Assembly: GCA_003663525.1 (NCBI GenBank)
Contig: QMUF01000064.1
Location: 1-8,193 of the forward strand
DNA length: 8,193 nt
From: Thermococci archaeon
Lineage (GTDB): Archaea; Methanobacteriota_B; Thermococci; Thermococcales; Thermococcaceae
Direction of reading: 5' to 3'
The stretch's first letter is position 1. Each line of letters begins with the position of its first letter. The notes under the pieces were generated by a model. That model ran no database searches. It saw only the letters and a program-made list of their open reading frames with translations, and was not told where the DNA came from. This document shows positions 4,764 through 8,193 of the stretch, piece after piece. The translations under genes and the position numbers were made by a program.

Positions 4764-5383
4764 TCCTCCCAACTCCTCCGCCTGTAGCCCTTTTTAATGC
4801 TTTGGAGTGCGAAGATGAAAAAGAACACAAAGGCTACAATGTTGCTGAGCTGTGAGATATCAATAACGTTTTCAAATGCCAAATATCCTGCTGCAAAGGT
4901 TAAAAGGCCCAAAGCCACTTCTATTGCTGTTAGAACCAATTCAAATGTACTTTTCTTAGTTAACTTCCCCTCAACCATTTTATTAGCAATTTCTTCAAGG
5001 GCAGAATCTTTCTTAATTAAAAATACCATGTACTTATCCTTGTTCTTGAACTTGATCCTCTCCTCGCTTGGAACTAAATAAAACCAGCGATTCATATCAT
5101 CTGTGAGTTCAACCACATAAATCCTACTTGACTTGGAAAATAAATTTTGGGCATTCATTAGAAGAGTATACCCATCCGGATTTACTACCCTATTGAAGGT
5201 TTTTCCTTTGAAGACTTCCTCAACTTCTCTAGCCTTTTCGCTTATTAGCTGATCCGGTTTTACCTTGATTAATACATAAACTAACTTCTTTTCTTTTTTA
5301 GCTGGCTTAGTCTTCTTTTTCCTTTCAGGTTTTTCCTTTCTGGATTTCCGGGGTATTATTATAGGGCCTGGAATAAATCTCAT
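4760..5383 (-). CDS. Membrane protein of unknown function, paralogue of the downstream gene (A copy)
   Basis: This 207-residue protein is unrecognised. A very basic, lysine-rich N-terminus (residues 12-33) precedes an alpha/beta domain (about 34-140) with the segment RVVNPDGYTL and the motif DDMNRWFYLVP, shared with the downstream gene. Two hydrophobic helices follow (about 147-170 and 178-195) and the protein ends KKGYRRRSWED, suggesting both ends are cytoplasmic. The start is ATG 5383. Only a weak ribosome binding site (GGGA) precedes it, while a TATA-like TTTTTAAA lies about 30-37 bases upstream, so a nearly leaderless mRNA is plausible. It follows gatE by 57 bases on the same strand, with its own apparent promoter, so membership of the gatDE operon is doubtful. 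No signal peptide is seen. Confidence 0.75.
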   Translation of the reverse strand: MRFIPGPIIIPRKSRKEKPERKKKTKPAKKEKKLVYVLIKVKPDQLISEKAREVEEVFKGKTFNRVVNPDGYTLLMNAQNLFSKSSRIYVVELTDDMNRWFYLVPSEERIKFKNKDKYMVFLIKKDSALEEIANKMVEGKLTKKSTFELVLTAIEVALGLLTFAAGYLAFENVIDISQLSNIVAFVFFFIFALQSIKKGYRRRSWED

Positions 5384-5412
5384 GTTAATTCCCGATTAGA
5401 ATACAATTCCAA

Positions 5413-5420
5413 ATTTTAAA
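5413..5420 (-). promoter_or_regulatory. Probable TATA box of the paralogous membrane-protein pair
   Basis: The minus strand reads CTTTTTAAAATTTGG. Initiation about 25 bases further would be near 5390-5393, leaving a leader of under ten bases before ATG 5383. This agrees with the poor ribosome binding site there. Confidence 0.45.
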
Positions 5421-5424
5421 AAGT

Positions 5425-5440
5425 TATTGAGAAAGGAAAA
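5425..5440 (-). terminator. Pyrimidine/T-rich stretch after gatE
   Basis: Directly past the gatE TAA, the minus strand reads TTTTCCTTTCTC. This is a weak oligo-T terminator candidate, and read-through into the membrane-protein pair remains possible. Confidence 0.3.
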
Positions 5441-7324
5441 TTAGGAGGTAAGCTCTTGAATTTTCTTCCTTACAAGCTGGTTCACAAGTTTTCCATCGGC
5501 CTTACCACGAAGTTTTGCCATTGCTCTTCCCATGAGCATTCCCATTGCTCCCATCCCTTTCGCTTTTACCACATCTATGTTCTCCCTGACGATCTCTTCG
5601 ATTATTTTTTCAACTTCCTCTTCGCTTAAAAGAGTAAGACCTTTTTCTTCTGCAACCTGCAGAGCTGTTCTTTCTGGATGTAATGCAAGTTCCTTGAATA
5701 TTTCTTCAAGTGCTTCCTTTGCAATCTTATCCTCAAGAAGCAGCTTGAAGGCATCCTTTATGTGAGTCTCTGTGATGTTATCAGTGGGAACCTCTTTTTT
5801 GAGGCCTTTGAGGACAACCACAAGAATTGAAGCTGCCAGAGAAGGTTTAATCCCCATTGCTATCAGCTCTTCAAAGAGTTCATCCCTCTCATCATCAACC
5901 AGCGTTTGTGCTAGACTTTTATCGATCTTATACGCTTTAACATACCGACCTACTTTCGCTTGTGGGTACTCCGGAAGATTTTCGAGAATTTCTTTCTTTA
6001 ACTCTTCACTCATGAATATTGGAGGGATATCCGTCTCTGGATACATTCTAGCTTTTCCAGGAAGTGGACGCATGTATTGGGTGTTCCCATCCGGAAGAGC
6101 TCTTCTAGTTTCCTCAGGCACTCCACTAATGGCCTCTCTGGCCCTTTGAAGAACTTCCCTAAGGGCCTTCTTAGCGATCTCTTCCTCCGCAGCAACCAAG
6201 ACAAATGCATCAAATTCTCCAAGATTGAGCCTCTCAACAACCCTATCAACTTCTTCTTGACTTATTCCATAATTGGGGAGCTCATCTATGTGGAATATGC
6301 CCTTTACGTATTTCCTTGCCCTGTCTGCCATTTCAGTTCCAAGTCTTCTTCCAGGCTGAATCTCGAAGCCTATAAGGCCTCTAAACTTGGGAAGCTTAAT
6401 GGCCAAGATCTTCCCGCCTTTCTTTAAAGCCCTAGCAATTATCTTAGAACCAGTGCCACTGAAGATATCAGTCACATCATAGAACTCTTCCTTTAGATCC
6501 TCTTCTTTCACTCCTCTCTTTTGGAGTTCTTCTTTAATTTTCAAAAGATTCAGCTGCCTCTGGACTTCACGTTCTATGATAACTGGAATCATGTCAAGCT
6601 CTTGCACACCCTTTATCTCAATCCTCGCTCCACCTTTAATTGAGATGTTTAAATCCTGTCTTATAGTTCCAAGACCACGTTTCACTTTGCGAGTTGCTCT
6701 CAGTGCATCTCCAATAAACTTGGCCACAATTTTTGCTTGCTCAGGGTGATGGATATCCGGAGTTGTTGCAATTTCAATCAGAGGTATTCCCAAACGATCG
6801 AGCCTGTAAATTGCCTTCTTCTCGCCCTGTTCTACAATTCTACATGCATCCTCCTCAAGACAGATTGTAGGGATTCCAACACTCCCCCAAGGAGTATCCA
6901 CCTTACCATTCATCCCCACAATAGCAGTTCTCTGGAAGCCGGAGACGTTGGAACCATCTATAACGATTTTCCTCATAAAATGAACCTCATCAACAGGAAT
7001 AGCATTTAAAAGATAGGTTATTTGAAGGGCCACTTTTAGAGCATCTTCATCTGGCATGTGGGGTGGTTCTTCATCTATATACACCAAATCGGTGTATTTA
7101 TAATTGCCTTCATAAACAAAGACCCTGCCTCTTTTGAACTCTTCCAGAGCAGCTTGATCAATCTCCCCAAGTTCGCTCATAGTGGGCCTCAATCGTCTCT
7201 CAAATGTGAAGTCAACATTATCGTGAAGTTGACTAGGTACTGCAGAAAAGAGCTTTTTCGTGTCGAGCTGTCTGTGAATCTCAAGACCAACCTTAAGTCC
7301 CAAGCTTTTGTAATCAAACTCCAT
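5441..7324 (-). CDS. gatE: Glutamyl-tRNA(Gln) amidotransferase subunit E
   Basis: GatE is the tRNA-dependent kinase/transamidase subunit of the archaea-only GatDE enzyme. It activates Glu on mischarged Glu-tRNA(Gln) with ATP and amidates it with ammonia from GatD, supplying Gln-tRNA(Gln). The 627-residue product is full length. It has a GatB-like catalytic core ([18 protein letters not shown] at 9-26, [13 protein letters not shown] at 122-134, [10 protein letters not shown] at 188-197, [14 protein letters not shown] at 219-232), an AspRS-type insertion domain (about 290-395), a helical domain, and a YqeY-like tail ending [19 protein letters not shown] that contacts tRNA in the family. The longest frame starts at GTG 7333. 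I place the start at ATG 7324 because GAGGTGAT at 7329-7336 then sits 4 bases upstream and the N-terminus resembles relatives. ATG 7330 is another option. It is coupled to gatD, whose stop codon lies within the ribosome binding site. Confidence 0.96.
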   Translation of the reverse strand: MEFDYKSLGLKVGLEIHRQLDTKKLFSAVPSQLHDNVDFTFERRLRPTMSELGEIDQAALEEFKRGRVFVYEGNYKYTDLVYIDEEPPHMPDEDALKVALQITYLLNAIPVDEVHFMRKIVIDGSNVSGFQRTAIVGMNGKVDTPWGSVGIPTICLEEDACRIVEQGEKKAIYRLDRLGIPLIEIATTPDIHHPEQAKIVAKFIGDALRATRKVKRGLGTIRQDLNISIKGGARIEIKGVQELDMIPVIIEREVQRQLNLLKIKEELQKRGVKEEDLKEEFYDVTDIFSGTGSKIIARALKKGGKILAIKLPKFRGLIGFEIQPGRRLGTEMADRARKYVKGIFHIDELPNYGISQEEVDRVVERLNLGEFDAFVLVAAEEEIAKKALREVLQRAREAISGVPEETRRALPDGNTQYMRPLPGKARMYPETDIPPIFMSEELKKEILENLPEYPQAKVGRYVKAYKIDKSLAQTLVDDERDELFEELIAMGIKPSLAASILVVVLKGLKKEVPTDNITETHIKDAFKLLLEDKIAKEALEEIFKELALHPERTALQVAEEKGLTLLSEEEVEKIIEEIVRENIDVVKAKGMGAMGMLMGRAMAKLRGKADGKLVNQLVRKKIQELTS

Positions 7325-7328
7325 CTCC

Positions 7329-7336
7329 ATCACCTC
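7329..7336 (-). promoter_or_regulatory. Ribosome binding site of gatE overlapping the gatD stop codon
   Basis: The minus strand reads GAGGTGAT, a perfect match to the thermococcal anti-Shine-Dalgarno complement, and the TGA of gatD lies within it. A ribosome ending gatD therefore covers the gatE start. Three in-frame starts follow (GTG 7333, ATG 7330, ATG 7324) and only the last has this site at proper spacing. Confidence 0.7.
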
Positions 7337-8193
7337 AGATAAGTGTCAAACCTTGTGTAAGGAGTTATCTCTCCAGCATAATTTGTAAGCATCATTTTCT
7401 TAACCTCTTCAAGGCTCTGTGCATGTCCCAGCACCCACATAAGTTTCACATAAGCTGTCTCCGGAAGCATGTCTTCACATGGGATAACCCCTGCTTTAAG
7501 GAGTTTTCTTCCAGTGGAGTAAACATTGAGATTAACCCTCCCATAGAGACACTGGCTTGTCATACAAATGATAGCTCCCTCTTCAACTGCTCTTTCTATT
7601 GTTGGAATTATTTCATTTGGCGCGTGGCCCAAGCCAGTACCTTCTATAACAATTCCTTTGTAACCTTTATCAACAAAGAAGTCTATGATTTCTCCATTTA
7701 TACCAGGGTAGGTCTTTATGAGTGCAACTTTTTCTTCAAGCTTGTCATCCACCCAAACTTCACTATCGCTTCTCTTTCTATAGTCCTCCCTCAAGTACTC
7801 AACTCTCCCATCATGCCATATTTTGGCTATTGGAACATCATTTATACTCCTAAAGGCATCTCTCCGAGAGGTATGCATTTTTCTAACTTTTGTTCCCCTA
7901 TGGGCTAAACAATAAGTATCTCCAGTCTCTCCATGCATGACAACAGCAACCTCTCCAAAGTTCTCAACCGCCATTCTAGTGGAGCATATTAAATTCATGG
8001 CAGCATCGCTTGACGGTCTATCGCTACTTCTCTGAGAACCAACGAAAATCACTGGCTTCCCCAAGTCGCGAAGCATGAAGCTTAAGGCTGCTGCCGAGTA
8101 AGCCATAGTATCGGTTCCATGTCCTATTATAACTCCATCTTCTCCACTGTTCAAGGCCCTTGCAACTTCATGGGCCATTCTTTTCCAGTATTC
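7330..8193 (-). CDS. gatD: Glutamyl-tRNA(Gln) amidotransferase subunit D (5' end outside the window)
   Basis: GatD is the L-asparaginase-like glutaminase subunit that releases ammonia for GatE. The visible 287 residues start in frame at the window edge ([14 protein letters not shown]) and run to the stop. The family is about 435 residues, so roughly 150, including the N-terminal barrel-like domain and the first catalytic threonine, are outside. Present are the second active-site segment [20 protein letters not shown], with the Thr-Asp pair of HGTDT, the strand [20 protein letters not shown], the conserved [12 protein letters not shown], which likely holds the catalytic lysine, and the C-terminal domain with [13 protein letters not shown] and [25 protein letters not shown]. 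The ATG at 8176-8178 is internal, since the frame stays open through 8193. A plain type I asparaginase is excluded by the downstream coupled gatE. Confidence 0.96.
   Translation of the reverse strand, partial: EYWKRMAHEVARALNSGEDGVIIGHGTDTMAYSAAALSFMLRDLGKPVIFVGSQRSSDRPSSDAAMNLICSTRMAVENFGEVAVVMHGETGDTYCLAHRGTKVRKMHTSRRDAFRSINDVPIAKIWHDGRVEYLREDYRKRSDSEVWVDDKLEEKVALIKTYPGINGEIIDFFVDKGYKGIVIEGTGLGHAPNEIIPTIERAVEEGAIICMTSQCLYGRVNLNVYSTGRKLLKAGVIPCEDMLPETAYVKLMWVLGHAQSLEEVKKMMLTNYAGEITPYTRFDTYLR

Noticed and set aside
6077..6427. 116-codon plus-strand frame opposite gatE
   Set aside because: It is antisense to conserved GatE codons, with no motif, promoter or ribosome binding site. The same holds for 5532-6149, 6737-7342 and 7423-7908.
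8176..8178. ATG 8178 as the true start of a short GatD
   Set aside because: The frame is open to the window edge with conserved residues (EYWKR) upstream, and the family needs about 150 more N-terminal residues including a catalytic threonine.
1..8193. CRISPR array
   Set aside because: No regularly spaced direct repeats of 25-37 bases were seen anywhere in the window.

Overview
The window comes from a low-GC hyperthermophilic archaeon of the order Thermococcales (Thermococcus, Pyrococcus or Palaeococcus). Several features support this: archaeal-only GatDE amidotransferase genes, a class I HMG-CoA reductase for isoprenoid ether lipids, a threonine dehydrogenase whose residue numbering matches Pyrococcus TDH exactly, a stand-alone TRAM protein, TATA-box promoters, T-run terminators and GGAGGTGATC-type ribosome binding sites. 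The species cannot be fixed from the sequence.

Layout. The left end (minus strand) holds the first 53 codons of pheS and, upstream of it, tdh (L-threonine 3-dehydrogenase), separated by a T-run terminator and a pheS promoter. From about 1344 to 1602 lies a strikingly GC-rich, hairpin-dense, gene-free block in an otherwise AT-rich region. On the minus strand its end encodes a TnpB-like C-terminus (ending HEAPPVRAG) and has the hairpin end expected of the omega-RNA/right end of an IS200/IS605 element. No tnpB or tnpA body is present, so it looks like a solo omega-RNA or relic directly upstream of the tdh promoter.

The middle (plus strand) carries a TRAM-domain RNA-binding protein, then a two-gene unit: a MinD/ParA-like ATPase with an arginine in place of the deviant Walker A signature lysine and a basic amphipathic tail, overlapping by ATGA the gene for HMG-CoA reductase. 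The HMG-CoA reductase gene converges on a minus-strand gene, and the two stop codons lie inside one CTAG.

The right half is all minus strand. It holds gatD (5'-truncated by the window edge) and gatE, the two subunits of the archaeal Glu-tRNA(Gln) amidotransferase. They are followed by a translationally coupled pair of diverged paralogous genes for unknown proteins with a cytosolic alpha/beta domain and two C-terminal membrane helices.

Start codons needed correction in several genes. tdh, the TRAM gene and the second membrane-protein gene most likely start at TTG, and the MinD-like ATPase and gatE start inside their longest open frames. The most unusual items are the solo omega-RNA-like block, the MinD-like/HMG-CoA reductase coupling and the paralogous membrane pair.
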